Below are positions 1 to 8,668 of a stretch of 64,000 nt of DNA, in pieces (positions within the stretch are counted from its first letter, which is position 1; the number at the start of each line of letters is the position of its first letter). A program made the translations under genes and the position numbers. Source of the stretch: Mycobacterium sp. (GTDB lineage Bacteria > Actinomycetota > Actinomycetes > Mycobacteriales > Mycobacteriaceae); the NCBI GenBank assembly GCA_020438845.1, contig JAGQTV010000016.1, positions 1 through 64,000 of the forward strand. Direction: 5' to 3'. The notes beneath the pieces were generated by a model. The model made no database searches and had not been told where the DNA came from. It saw only the letters and a program-made list of their open reading frames with translations.

Positions 1-97
1 ACTGCGTATCGCCGCGAACAATTCCACTTTCGACCTCCGCACGACCCTGCACCTCCACTGACCGGCAGCCCGGAACTTCCGGACACCGATCACGCTG

Positions 98-238
98 AGG
101 TGGGGCCAAATCAAGCCGTCACAACCAATGCGGCGTGTCGTACAGGTGGGTCCAAATCAGACCGTCACCACAGCACGCCACCGCCCACCCAGTGGGGCCA
201 GAACAGACCGTCCTAGTGGGGCCAAGTCAGACTGTCAC
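98..238 (+). repeat. Four imperfect ~24-bp direct repeats, probable IS21-like element end
   Basis: Four copies of a motif close to AGTGGGGCCAAATCAGACCG followed by TCAC lie at about 98-122, 144-169, 191-213 and 215-238, spaced 46, 47 and 24 bases. The outermost copy directly abuts the point where the neighbouring transposase sequence stops. IS21-family elements are known to carry several copies of a transposase-binding repeat at each end, so the array is read as the end of such an element lying mostly to the left of the window. That assignment is inference: no istA or istB is visible. Bases 1-97 hold no supported gene, only a short open frame that ends with a stop at 59-61. Confidence 0.6.
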
Positions 239-1320
239 GGCCAGATGCCGTCGTCGTCGTCGGTGACCTGGGCTTTGTGGCCGAACTCGACAGGTTTACC
301 CAAGCGGCCCTTGGCGATCGGGCGGCCATCGCCGTCATGCAGGCTGACCCGGCGGGTGGCCCCGGGTGGTGTCTGCCCGGCGACCCGTTGGCGGGTCTGG
401 GCGACGATCTGCTCGGTGGCGACCAGCAGTTTCTGCAGGTCGTTGACCGCGCGGACCAGCCGGCCCCGCCGCCGTCCGGCCACCGCGTCGCGCTCACCGC
501 GAGCATGCAGTGCTGCCGCTTTGGCCTTGGCGCGGCGGACCGCCGCTTTGGCGTTGTCCAACAGCCGCCGGGCATCACGGGCTGGGGCTTCGGCCAACCC
601 GGCCAGCTCACCGGTGCTCTTGAGGACCGCTGCGGTGGCCTCGTCGCGGCCCAGCGCCGAGCGTGACCGCAGCTTGACCGCGACCGCGTGGGCACGCTTG
701 CCCGCCGCGCGGGAACGGTCACGAACCTTCGGGCGGACCGCACCGCCGGCGGACTGGATCCGATTGGCCACCGATCCGATGCGGCGCACCGCCTTGGCCA
801 GCAACCCCGAATCAGTCGGGTAGGCGACGTTGGCCGGCACTACCGTGGTGTCGGTACGGATCCGGTGGGTGCGCAGCACTTTCGCCCCGGCCGCCTTGGC
901 CAACAGGGCCTCATTGAACCCGTCGACGGCCGCCGACCCACAGCGGGTGGTCAGCTTCATCAACGTCGTCGGATGCGGAACCGACGCCTCCAGCGGGATC
1001 CGGCAGAACATCCGCCAGGTGATCGAGTCCGAGACCTCCCGGCACAGGCTCTCGTAGCCCAGCCGATAGCGGAACTTCAAGAACATCAACCGCAGATAGG
1101 TCTCCATCGGCGTCGAGGGCCGACCGATCCGCGGATCGAAAAACCGCACAAACGGAGCGAAGAACCTCGGATCATCCAACAACGCATCCACCCGCGCCAA
1201 CTCTTCGGGAAGCCGCCGCACCTGCTCGGGCAGGATCGACTCCCACAACGACGGCTGATCACCTACAGTACGAAACACGATGGCCTTGAATCCCTTCCGC
1301 AATAAGGGCTTTGAGGCCAT
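235..1320 (-). pseudogene. N-terminal part of an ISNCY/IS1182-like transposase
   Basis: The translation matches the N-terminal two thirds of an actinobacterial DDE transposase with a DUF772-type N-terminus. It includes the stretches FFDPRIGRPSTPMETYLRLM and RYRLGYESLCREVSDSITW, and a central Lys/Arg/Ala-rich linker. Similarity ends at DDDDGI, followed after two residues by a stop within 10 bases of the repeat array. The C-terminal catalytic part is missing here; a matching part lies on the opposite strand at 3637-4104. The copy is therefore not a functional transposase on its own. The family name is uncertain; the transposase nature is clear. Confidence 0.85.
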
Positions 1321-1360
1321 CTTTCCAGCTCAGCCCCGCCAAACCGCGGATCAACCCACC

Positions 1361-1383
1361 GACTTTTCAGGTCGAAGTAGTTA
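1361..1383 (-). repeat. Terminal inverted repeat of the transposase element (5' end)
   Basis: The motif CTTTTCAGGTCGAAGTAGTT lies 40 bases upstream of the transposase start and matches the copy at 4084-4107 except for one T. Relative to the coding strands, the two copies are the left and right inverted ends of the same element. The TetR gene stop codon lies immediately outside this end, within TTAATTAA. Confidence 0.75.
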
Positions 1384-1384
1384 A

Positions 1385-2029
1385 TTAACGCCGCGGGCCA
1401 AACGCCAGATCCAGAAAGCTTTCGAAGATAGCGGTCACTTGGATCGGCTCTTCGGGGAAGAGGCCGTTCCACATGGTCGCCAGGATCGCCGGCGACAGCA
1501 GCAGCAACGGGTCCCTCTGCAGGGTGTCGCTGCCGAGTTCACCCCGATCGGCCGCCGTACGCGCCCAACGGTGGATCTGTTCGGCCAGTGGGTCGAGCAC
1601 GTGTTGCCGGTAGGTGGCGGCGATCTCCGGTGCTTCCCGCCCTTCGGTCATGACCAAGCGGATCAACCCCGACCATGGCGGTTGCCCGATCGCGGTAAGC
1701 AGCGGGGTGAACACCCGGCCGAGGAAGTCCCGCAGCGACTCGTCGGCCTCAGGCTGTGCTGTCGTCAAAGACCCGATCCGCTGTTCGAGCACACTGCTGA
1801 TGACACCGGTGAAGAGTGCTTGTTTATCGGCAAAGTGCAGGTAAACGGTGCCTTTTGCCACCCCAGCGCGGTCCGCGACGTCGCTGATGCGGGCGGCGCG
1901 ATAGCCACGTTCCAGGAACAGTTCGAGAGCCGCGTGCGCTATTGCCGCGCGCGTTTTTGCGGTCTTGTGTGGACTCGGGCCGCGGCTTCGCCGCGTGCCG
2001 GTTGAGTCGGCTGGCAACACGTCACCCAC
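1385..2029 (-). CDS. TetR-family transcriptional regulator
   Basis: This is a 214-residue one-component repressor. Residues ~24-70 form the TetR helix-turn-helix domain, with the characteristic RISDVADRAGVAKGTVYLHF stretch, and the remainder is the helical ligand-binding and dimer domain. It is transcribed divergently from the flavin monooxygenase at 2118, with 88 bases between them that contain two dyads (2043-2062 and 2075-2094). The usual arrangement predicts that it represses the monooxygenase and itself until a ligand, perhaps the monooxygenase substrate, binds. Its stop codon lies two bases from an insertion sequence end, so the original 3' end may have been changed slightly. The ligand cannot be told from the sequence. 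Confidence 0.92.
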   Translation of the reverse strand: MGDVLPADSTGTRRSRGPSPHKTAKTRAAIAHAALELFLERGYRAARISDVADRAGVAKGTVYLHFADKQALFTGVISSVLEQRIGSLTTAQPEADESLRDFLGRVFTPLLTAIGQPPWSGLIRLVMTEGREAPEIAATYRQHVLDPLAEQIHRWARTAADRGELGSDTLQRDPLLLLSPAILATMWNGLFPEEPIQVTAIFESFLDLAFGPRR

Positions 2030-2042
2030 CCCTTCACCTCAA

Positions 2043-2094
2043 AAATGACCAGGGGATCATTTCTGCTAGGGTAGCACTGACCGGTGAGTCAGTG
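2043..2094. promoter_or_regulatory. Two candidate TetR operators in the tetR/monooxygenase intergenic region
   Basis: An imperfect dyad with arms AAATGA and TCATTT lies at 2043-2062. A stronger one with seven-base arms CACTGAC and GTCAGTG around a six-base centre lies at 2075-2094. The first is 14 bases from the tetR start and the second 24 bases from the monooxygenase start, as expected for sites controlling both divergent promoters. The binding role is inferred from symmetry and position. Confidence 0.55.
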
Positions 2095-2117
2095 TTGATC
2101 ATGATGGAGGTCCGCGA

Positions 2118-3638
2118 ATGCAATCGGTATTGGTCGTCGGGGCAGGGCCTACGGGTCTCGTTATGGCACTTGGCCTGGCACGGCGCGGTGTGCCGGTACG
2201 CATCATCGATAAAAAGGAAGGCGCCACCGAGGAATCCCGCGCCATGGGTGTGCACGCCCGCACGTTGGAGTTCTACCGCCAATTTGGATTCGCCGAGGCG
2301 GTTGTGGAGCGCGGCATGCCTGCGGAGGAGATCCGGTTCCGGGCAGGTGATCTCGATGGCGTCGGATTCTCACTGCGGGCTATGGGTGCTGGACTGAGTC
2401 CCTATCCGTTCATGCTGACGTTCCCCCAGGATGAGCACGAGCGGTTTCTGCTCGACCGGCTGACGGAACTCGGTGTCGATGTGCAGTGGGGTGCCTCGCT
2501 GGAAGACTTCGTCGATCGCGGCGACGACGTGGAGGCGGTCATCAATTCCGGTGTCTCGAGCGAACGATCAGTCCATGCCTACGTCGTCGGATGCGATGGT
2601 GCCCACAGCCGAGTGCGCGAGGTACTCGCGCTCGGTTTCCCGGGCGGGTCCTCCGATCAGATGTTCTACGTCGCCGATGCATTCGTGACTGGGGCAGCCA
2701 ACGACGTGCTGTATCTGGGCTTGACCGGCGACGGCGTAGCGTTGATGATGCCGGTGCGCTCCAAGGGTTCCTATCGGATATTCGGTCTTGTCCCGCCGAA
2801 GTTGTTGGCGCAGCAGTCTATCGCCTGGGCCGATGTGCGCGAGCATGCAGAGTCGCTTCTGGGATTCACCGTCGGACAAATCAACTGGTTCTCGACTTAC
2901 CACGTGCACCACCGCGTCGCGGAACACTTCCGCGTGGGGCGGGTGTTCATTGCCGGTGATGCCGGCCACATCCACAGCCCCGCCGGCGGCCAGGGAATGA
3001 ACACCGGCATCGGCGATGCGGTCAACCTGTCGTGGAAGATCGCCGAAGTCATGCGTGGGCGTGCGGATTCCGGACTGCTGGATACCTATGAGCAGGAACG
3101 TCTTCCCTTTGCCCGGTTCCTGGTCGCCACCACCGACCAGGCATTCAAGGTTCTGGTAAACGACGGCCGTGTCGCCCAGGCAGCCCGAGTGCATATGGTC
3201 CCGCGCATCGTGTCGACGATGATGAAGTTCGCCCTATCGCGACGACTATTCTTTAAAACCTTCTCCCAGACGAGGATCTCCTACCGCGATTGCACTTTCA
3301 ACCAGGGCAAGGCGGGCGCGGTCCGGGGTGGTGACCGCCTGCCGTGGATCTCCACAGCAGAAGGTGACAACTTCGCCTCGCTGCAGTCGCTGTCCTGGCA
3401 ATTGCACACTTACGGCCAACCGGCTTCCGGCGTTGTCGAACAGGCAGATCAGCTCAAGCTTCCGGTGTATCGGTTCCCGTGGGGCGAGGCCGCCGAGCAC
3501 GCCGGCCTCCAGCGCGGCGCGAGCTACCTGGTGCGACCGGACGGCTACGTCGCCCTGGCGCTCGGGCCCGCCGACTCGGCGGATCAGTTGACTCGGTTCG
3601 TCGAACGCCGGCACCTGGATGTCAGCCAGCCGGAATAA
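2118..3638 (+). CDS. FAD-dependent aromatic-ring-type (group A) monooxygenase
   Basis: This 506-residue single-component flavoprotein hydroxylase would use NAD(P)H and O2 to hydroxylate a small, probably aromatic, substrate in the cytoplasm. The dinucleotide-binding motif GAGPTG is at residues 8-13, the DG motif GCDGAHSR near 158-165, and the GD motif GRVFIAGDAGHIHSPAGG near 274-291. The region after residue ~390 resembles the thioredoxin-like C-terminal domain of the PheA/MhpA group. It is divergent from the TetR gene and probably controlled by it. The stop codon TAA overlaps the first codon of the transposase fragment at 3637, so a rearrangement breakpoint sits exactly at the 3' end and a few C-terminal residues may have been lost. 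The substrate is unknown. Confidence 0.9.
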   Translation: MQSVLVVGAGPTGLVMALGLARRGVPVRIIDKKEGATEESRAMGVHARTLEFYRQFGFAEAVVERGMPAEEIRFRAGDLDGVGFSLRAMGAGLSPYPFMLTFPQDEHERFLLDRLTELGVDVQWGASLEDFVDRGDDVEAVINSGVSSERSVHAYVVGCDGAHSRVREVLALGFPGGSSDQMFYVADAFVTGAANDVLYLGLTGDGVALMMPVRSKGSYRIFGLVPPKLLAQQSIAWADVREHAESLLGFTVGQINWFSTYHVHHRVAEHFRVGRVFIAGDAGHIHSPAGGQGMNTGIGDAVNLSWKIAEVMRGRADSGLLDTYEQERLPFARFLVATTDQAFKVLVNDGRVAQAARVHMVPRIVSTMMKFALSRRLFFKTFSQTRISYRDCTFNQGKAGAVRGGDRLPWISTAEGDNFASLQSLSWQLHTYGQPASGVVEQADQLKLPVYRFPWGEAAEHAGLQRGASYLVRPDGYVALALGPADSADQLTRFVERRHLDVSQPE

Positions 3639-4104
3639 CCCGCCCGACGCACCGCAACTGGCACCCGCAGTCGCCCGAATCACCACCCGCACCGGGCCCA
3701 CACCACGCACCGTCACCGCCGACCGCGGCTACGGCGAGAAGAACGTCGACGACACCCTGCATGACCTGGGTGTGCGCACCGTCGTCATCCCCCGCAAAGG
3801 CAAACCCACTCAATCCCGACGAGCCGAAGAACACAGACCAGCCTTCCAGCGAACCATCAAGTGGCGCACAGGATGCGAAGGCCGCATCAGCAACCTCAAA
3901 CGCGGCTACGGCTAGGACCGCACCCGCATCGACAACACCGAGGGCGCCCGGATCTGGACCGGACACGGCATCCTGGCCCACAACCTAGTCAAGATCAGCG
4001 CCCTCACCGCATCAACACCACCCCGACGCCGCTCCAAACAAAGAACAGGCTCACCCGCCGATCACAGACCGGCCCCCTCACCGGACTTTTTCAGGTCGAA
4101 GTAG
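3637..4104 (+). pseudogene. C-terminal part of the ISNCY/IS1182-like transposase, with internal stop
   Basis: The frame begins with NPPDAPQLAPAV and contains the DDE-domain stretches TVTADRGYGEKNVD and FQRTIKWRTGCEGRISNLKR. A TAG at 3913-3915 replaces the Trp codon expected after KRGYG; the same frame then continues with DRTRIDNTEGARIWTGHG and the usual GILAHNLVKISAL end. Compared with relatives, only about ten codons separate this start from the end of the minus-strand fragment at 235-1320. The fragment ends at the terminal repeat 4084-4107. It is dead because it lacks the N-terminal half and carries the nonsense codon. Confidence 0.88.
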
Positions 4105-4107
4105 TTA
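4084..4107 (+). repeat. Terminal inverted repeat of the transposase element (3' end)
   Basis: The motif CTTTTTCAGGTCGAAGTAGT pairs with the copy at 1361-1383. The minus-strand ClC gene terminates inside this repeat, at TGA 4091-4093, so the element end replaced the native 3' end of that gene. Confidence 0.75.
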
Positions 4108-5323
4108 GGCGCCGCGCGAGGTGATGGGTGGTCAGGGCGGCCGCCGCGAAGACCACCAGCAGCCACCACGGCGGCCTGGCCAGCTCCCAGACGAAGATCG
4201 CGGCCCACATCGGTGCGTTCTGCGTGACCGCAAGGACCCCTGCCGCACACGCCAGAGCTACCGCCGGCACGCTCAACTGAATCGGAGTCCACACATTGAC
4301 TGCCAGCGCGATCACCGCCCCCGTGGCCGCCCCAGTTGCCAAAGCCGGGGTCAGGAGGCCACCGACTCCCCCGGCCCGCAGGAACAGAGCCGTCAGCAAC
4401 GGCTTGAGGACCACCAGCACCGCCGCCCCGGCGAGCGTCAGTGATCCGTCGAGACTGACCACCAGAACGCTGGAACCGTTGCCGGGAAGTTCCGGCCACC
4501 AGTGCGAACAGATCCCCACCAGCAGGCCCGCCACCGCGAGTGCGGGCATCAGGAGCCAACGATCTCCCGGCATCCGACGGGCTCTCGACCGGGCAGCGTC
4601 CATCACCCGGTTGAACACCAGGCCCACCCCCAGGGTCAACGGTGCCAACAGGATCGCAACTCCGGTCAGCAGATAGGACAGTTCCGGACTGGGCCAGTGC
4701 TGGGCGGGTTGGTCATGGGTGACCGGAGCGGCCGTCGCGACCGCCAGACTGGAGGTCACCAGTGCCGTGCCCACAGCCCGCAGGTTCCAGGTGCGCAGCA
4801 CCACCTGCAGCGCGAATAGCGCTCCGCCGGCCGGAACGCTGTAGACCGCCGCCAGTCCCGCACCGGCGGCGCACCCCAGCAGGATCTCCCGGTCCCGCGG
4901 GGTCAGGTTCCACCGTGAGGTGCCCAGGTCGCCCAGTGCGACAGCAAACTGCCGGGGGGCGTTCTCCCGGCCCAGGGAGGCACCCGAGCCGACCAGCAGG
5001 GTCTGCAGTGCCGCGTCGACGGTCATCGCGGCCCGCGGTGCCGGACCCGGCCGCGCGATCGCCGCGTCGACGGTAGGCACCGATGCCGATTTGCGCCGCA
5101 GCAGCCACCAGCCGCATCCGGCCAGCGCGGCGCCGACCATCGGACCGAGTGCCCGGCGGGTCGGGCTCGATTCGCTGACGCCCTCCAGCAGACTTCCGAA
5201 ACTGAATCGGTAGGTGAGGTGCTCGACGAAGTCGAGCAACAGGATCGTCGCGGCGCCGGCCAGTCCTGCCAGCAGACCGACCACGATCACCGAGCAGGCG
5301 AATTCGAGATCGCGACGGTCCAC
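4091..5323 (-). CDS. ClC-family chloride channel/transporter, C-terminus altered by IS end
   Basis: This is a 410-residue polytopic membrane protein from a GTG start. It contains the ClC selectivity-filter signatures: GSGASLGREN near residue 112, with Glu in the gating position, and GGVGGLLTPALATG near 320. About ten hydrophobic segments cover the length, as expected for a compact prokaryotic ClC without CBS domains. Proteins of this family move chloride or fluoride, some in exchange for protons. The last residues (LTTST) and the stop are encoded by the terminal repeat of the insertion sequence. Because the final helix is short and variable in the family, function may survive. It is divergent from the sulfatase gene. 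Confidence 0.88.
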   Translation of the reverse strand: MDRRDLEFACSVIVVGLLAGLAGAATILLLDFVEHLTYRFSFGSLLEGVSESSPTRRALGPMVGAALAGCGWWLLRRKSASVPTVDAAIARPGPAPRAAMTVDAALQTLLVGSGASLGRENAPRQFAVALGDLGTSRWNLTPRDREILLGCAAGAGLAAVYSVPAGGALFALQVVLRTWNLRAVGTALVTSSLAVATAAPVTHDQPAQHWPSPELSYLLTGVAILLAPLTLGVGLVFNRVMDAARSRARRMPGDRWLLMPALAVAGLLVGICSHWWPELPGNGSSVLVVSLDGSLTLAGAAVLVVLKPLLTALFLRAGGVGGLLTPALATGAATGAVIALAVNVWTPIQLSVPAVALACAAGVLAVTQNAPMWAAIFVWELARPPWWLLVVFAAAALTTHHLARRLTTST

Positions 5324-5421
5324 GGGCTGAATCTATGCCAGCTTGCGGATCCGGCGTTCGGTTCGGCACCCATGTTGGTCAATCGCCTTCGGCCCACACG
5401 CCGAGCAGCGAAAATGCGCAG

Positions 5422-7746
5422 ATGGTCGATCTGCCGCTCCAGCCCGCCGAGTTCACCGGAGTGATCAATCCACTGTCGGCGGACTCGACACCGGTCAAAC
5501 CCACGATCGCCTCCCCGCCCGCAGGCGCTCCCAACGTGGTCGTGGTTCTGCTCGACGACGTCGGTTTCGGCGCTGCCTCCACCTTTGGCGGTCCCGTCCC
5601 GACTCCAGCCCTGGACCGAGTGGCCGGCGCCGGTCTGCGCTACAACCAATTCCACACCACCGCATTGTGTTCGCCCACTCGGGCTGCACTGCTGACCGGG
5701 CGAAACCACCACAACGCCCATATGGGTGCCATCTGCGAAATCGCCTACGGATTTCCCGGCTACGACAGCGTCATCCCCGACAGCACCGCAACCGTCGCCG
5801 AAGTCTTACGGATGAACGGTTACAGCACAGCTCATTTCGGCAAAGCACACTTCACACCCACCTGGGAACTCGGCCCGGCCGGACCGTTCGACCGCTGGCC
5901 CACCGGACTCGGTTTCGACCGCTTCTACGGGTTCCTCGGCGGTGACGCGTCGCAGTACGAACCCGCACTGTACGACCAGACCACCCCGGTGCAGCCGCAC
6001 CTGGGTCGCGACGATTACCACTTGACCGAGGATCTCTCGGACAAGGCGATCGAATGGGTCCGGCTGCAGAAGACCTCAGCGCCCGACAAACCTTTCTTCC
6101 TCTACTTCGCACCTGGCGCGACCCACAGTCCACACCAGGTGTGGCGATCGTGGTCGGATCAGTTCGCCGGGCAGTTCGATGCGGGCTGGGACAGCTTGCG
6201 CGAGCGCATCTACGAGCGCCAGGTGCAGTTGGGCATCATCCCCGAGGGAACCCGGCTGACAGCGCGGCCTGACCAGATTCCGGCATGGGCCGACTACGAC
6301 GACCGCTACAAGCCGGTGGCGCGAAGGCTGATGGAGGTCTACGCGGGATTCCTCGCCCACACCGACGCCCAGGTGGGTCGGCTTATCGAGGCGATCGATG
6401 AACTTGGCGCGTGGGACGACACCGTGTTCATCTACATCTGCGGGGACAACGGAGCGTCAGCCGAGGGAACCCTGCACGGTGCGTGGAGTTCGCCGGCGTT
6501 TCAGAACGGGGTGCCCGAAGACCCCGAGTGGCTGCTGGAGCACATCGATGATTTCGGCACCGAACGCTGCGAGAACCACTACAACGTGGGCTGGGCCTGG
6601 GCGCTGGATGCACCGTTTCAGTGGATGAAGCAGGTCGCGTCACACTTCGGCGGCACCCGTAACGGACTGGCTATTTCCTGGCCTCGGGGCATCGCCGCAA
6701 CCGGCGCTCAGCGCAGCCAGTTTCACCACGTGATCGACATCGCCCCGACCATCCTGGACGTCGCCGGCATCGCCGCACCAGAGCGGGTGAACGGAATCAC
6801 GCAGAAGCCCATCGATGGAGTCAGCATGCGTTATTCGTTCGACAATGCCGAGGCCGACAGTCGCCGCACCACACAGTATTTCGAGATCCTCGGCAATCGC
6901 GCGATCTATCACGACGGCTGGATCGCCTCCTGCTTCCACGGACGCCTGCCCTGGATCCGTACCCACGGCGAGCCCTTCGGCGACACCGAACGCTGGGAGC
7001 TCTACCATCTCGCCGATGACTTCAGCCAGGGCCTCGACCTCGCCACCATCCATCCGGACAAGCTCGACGAGCTGAAGGCCGTCTTCGATTCCGAGGCAAG
7101 AAAATACGACGTCTACCCGATGAACGACGGCACTCTGGACCGCGCCGTTCCCGCGAACCGACCCAACCTGCTCGGCGAGCGAACGTCGGCCACCTACTTC
7201 GCCGATCATGTCCGCATTCCCGAATCGGCGACGCTGCCCTACACCAGCACCTCATTCACGTTGCGGGCCGATGTGCAGATCCCGCCCGGCGGAGCCGACG
7301 GCGTGATCATCTGCATTGGCGGTGCAATGGCCGGGTGGAGCCTCTACACCCGCGACGGGATCCCAGCCTTCACCTACAACTACCTGGGACACGAACTCAC
7401 CACGATTACCGGCCCGGATCCGATTCGCGAAGGCCGAGCCGTCATCGGGCTCTCCTTCGACTATGACGGAGGCGGACTGGGCAAGGGCGCGAACATCACT
7501 CTGTCGGTCGATGGGGACACGGTGGCCGACGGCCGAGCCGAACGAACCGTTCCCTTCCGGTTCTCGATGAGCGGCGAGACCCTGGATGTGGGGGTGGACA
7601 CCGGTTCGCCGGTGGTCCCCTACGGCCAGGACTTCCGATTCAGCGGACGAATCAACCGGATCGACGCGACCGTGAGCCCCCGCCCGGCAGACCTTCACGC
7701 AGCGCTCAAGGAAGCACAGATGCGGTCCGCCATGGGATCTCAGTAG
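5422..7746 (+). CDS. Arylsulfatase (type I, formylglycine-dependent)
   Basis: This 774-residue enzyme would hydrolyse sulfate esters. The metal-binding pair DD is at residues 45-46 in VVVVLLDDVGFG. The formylglycine signature CSPTRAALLTGR starts at Cys83, which the maturase would oxidise. Further conserved stretches are HFGKAHF, the catalytic GATHSPHQ, and GDNGAS (second metal site). The last ~180 residues form a beta-rich domain typical of the long arylsulfatases of mycobacteria and Pseudomonas. An in-frame ATG at 5335 is possible, but it would leave only 11 bases to the divergent ClC gene and adds an atypical leader, so 5422 is preferred. No signal peptide is seen, so the enzyme is predicted cytoplasmic. 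It would supply sulfate under sulfur limitation. Confidence 0.93.
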   Translation: MVDLPLQPAEFTGVINPLSADSTPVKPTIASPPAGAPNVVVVLLDDVGFGAASTFGGPVPTPALDRVAGAGLRYNQFHTTALCSPTRAALLTGRNHHNAHMGAICEIAYGFPGYDSVIPDSTATVAEVLRMNGYSTAHFGKAHFTPTWELGPAGPFDRWPTGLGFDRFYGFLGGDASQYEPALYDQTTPVQPHLGRDDYHLTEDLSDKAIEWVRLQKTSAPDKPFFLYFAPGATHSPHQVWRSWSDQFAGQFDAGWDSLRERIYERQVQLGIIPEGTRLTARPDQIPAWADYDDRYKPVARRLMEVYAGFLAHTDAQVGRLIEAIDELGAWDDTVFIYICGDNGASAEGTLHGAWSSPAFQNGVPEDPEWLLEHIDDFGTERCENHYNVGWAWALDAPFQWMKQVASHFGGTRNGLAISWPRGIAATGAQRSQFHHVIDIAPTILDVAGIAAPERVNGITQKPIDGVSMRYSFDNAEADSRRTTQYFEILGNRAIYHDGWIASCFHGRLPWIRTHGEPFGDTERWELYHLADDFSQGLDLATIHPDKLDELKAVFDSEARKYDVYPMNDGTLDRAVPANRPNLLGERTSATYFADHVRIPESATLPYTSTSFTLRADVQIPPGGADGVIICIGGAMAGWSLYTRDGIPAFTYNYLGHELTTITGPDPIREGRAVIGLSFDYDGGGLGKGANITLSVDGDTVADGRAERTVPFRFSMSGETLDVGVDTGSPVVPYGQDFRFSGRINRIDATVSPRPADLHAALKEAQMRSAMGSQ

Positions 7747-7864
7747 GTCGTTGACATGCGGATCTAATGGCCGTCCACACGGAGATCACATCGGTTCTCA
7801 GCCAGCCCAATAGATCCGGCCAACGCGATCTTCGCTGTCTGGGCATTTACCGGCCCTCGCTACT

Positions 7865-8668
7865 GTGGATCGTGTGAGGCGTTTTGTCGGTGCCATAGTG
7901 GCGGGACTCTTGATGACGGCGTGTTCAGGTACGGCCGAGTCGGACCCCGCACCTGGTCTGCCCAGCGATCAGCCGGTGTTCACGGTCATGTCCACCGGGG
8001 GTATGTCGCCGCCAGTTGTTCAGGCCCTGGACTCCCCATCGCTGGTGATCTACGGCGATGGACGAGTTCTGACGATGGTGGAGCCCCTCGACATCCAGGT
8101 CGTTCCCGACCGCTACACCGTCGCTCGTATCGATCCCGCCACGGTGGCGTCGTTCGTCGCCGATGCCGAGTCCGACAGACTGATCAACTCCCGCACCGAC
8201 TTCGGCACACCACGGGTCACCGATCTGCCCTCCACATGGGTCACGGTGCAGGGAGCCAACGGCCTGCAACAGGCCAGCGCCTATGCTTTCGACCCACAGT
8301 TCGAGACGAAACTGACCGAGGCGCAGCGCAGCAACAGGGCGCAGTTGCGCGCTCTGATCGATCGCGCCAAGGCGCTCGCGGCCGGCGCTTCCAGTTCCCC
8401 GTACTCCCCGGACCGCGTCGTGGTCCATGAGTTCGGCTCGCGGCCTCAGGAACCCCCGGCCACCGTCGGCTGGCCAGGTCCGGACCCTTCGGGCTTCCTT
8501 ACCGCGAGTGACAAACGTCGCTCCGTGGCCTGCGGGGAGGTGGCCGGCGATGCGGCCGGTGTGGTCTACCTTGCGGCACTGGCTAATCCGGGTGCCCGGT
8601 GGCTGGTGGGCGGCGCCTCCCGAACGCTGGCGGTGAACCCGATACCGTTGCCGGGCGCCTGCTCCTAA
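7865..8668 (+). CDS. Predicted lipoprotein of unknown function
   Basis: The 267-residue protein starts with a short basic region, a hydrophobic stretch and a lipobox ending at Cys20 (LLMTAC), so it should be exported and lipid-anchored. The mature part has no recognised catalytic motif; it alternates predicted strands and helices and keeps two late cysteines. The GTG start at 7865 is used; a GTG three codons later is equally possible. Its end overlaps the convergent alpha/beta hydrolase gene by four bases. The function is not recognised. Confidence 0.75.
   Translation: MDRVRRFVGAIVAGLLMTACSGTAESDPAPGLPSDQPVFTVMSTGGMSPPVVQALDSPSLVIYGDGRVLTMVEPLDIQVVPDRYTVARIDPATVASFVADAESDRLINSRTDFGTPRVTDLPSTWVTVQGANGLQQASAYAFDPQFETKLTEAQRSNRAQLRALIDRAKALAAGASSSPYSPDRVVVHEFGSRPQEPPATVGWPGPDPSGFLTASDKRRSVACGEVAGDAAGVVYLAALANPGARWLVGGASRTLAVNPIPLPGACS

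Noticed and set aside
235-4104. One insertion sequence simply interrupted by the tetR/monooxygenase cassette
   Set aside because: The N- and C-terminal parts are on opposite strands, so a plain insertion cannot explain them; an inversion or two copies is needed.
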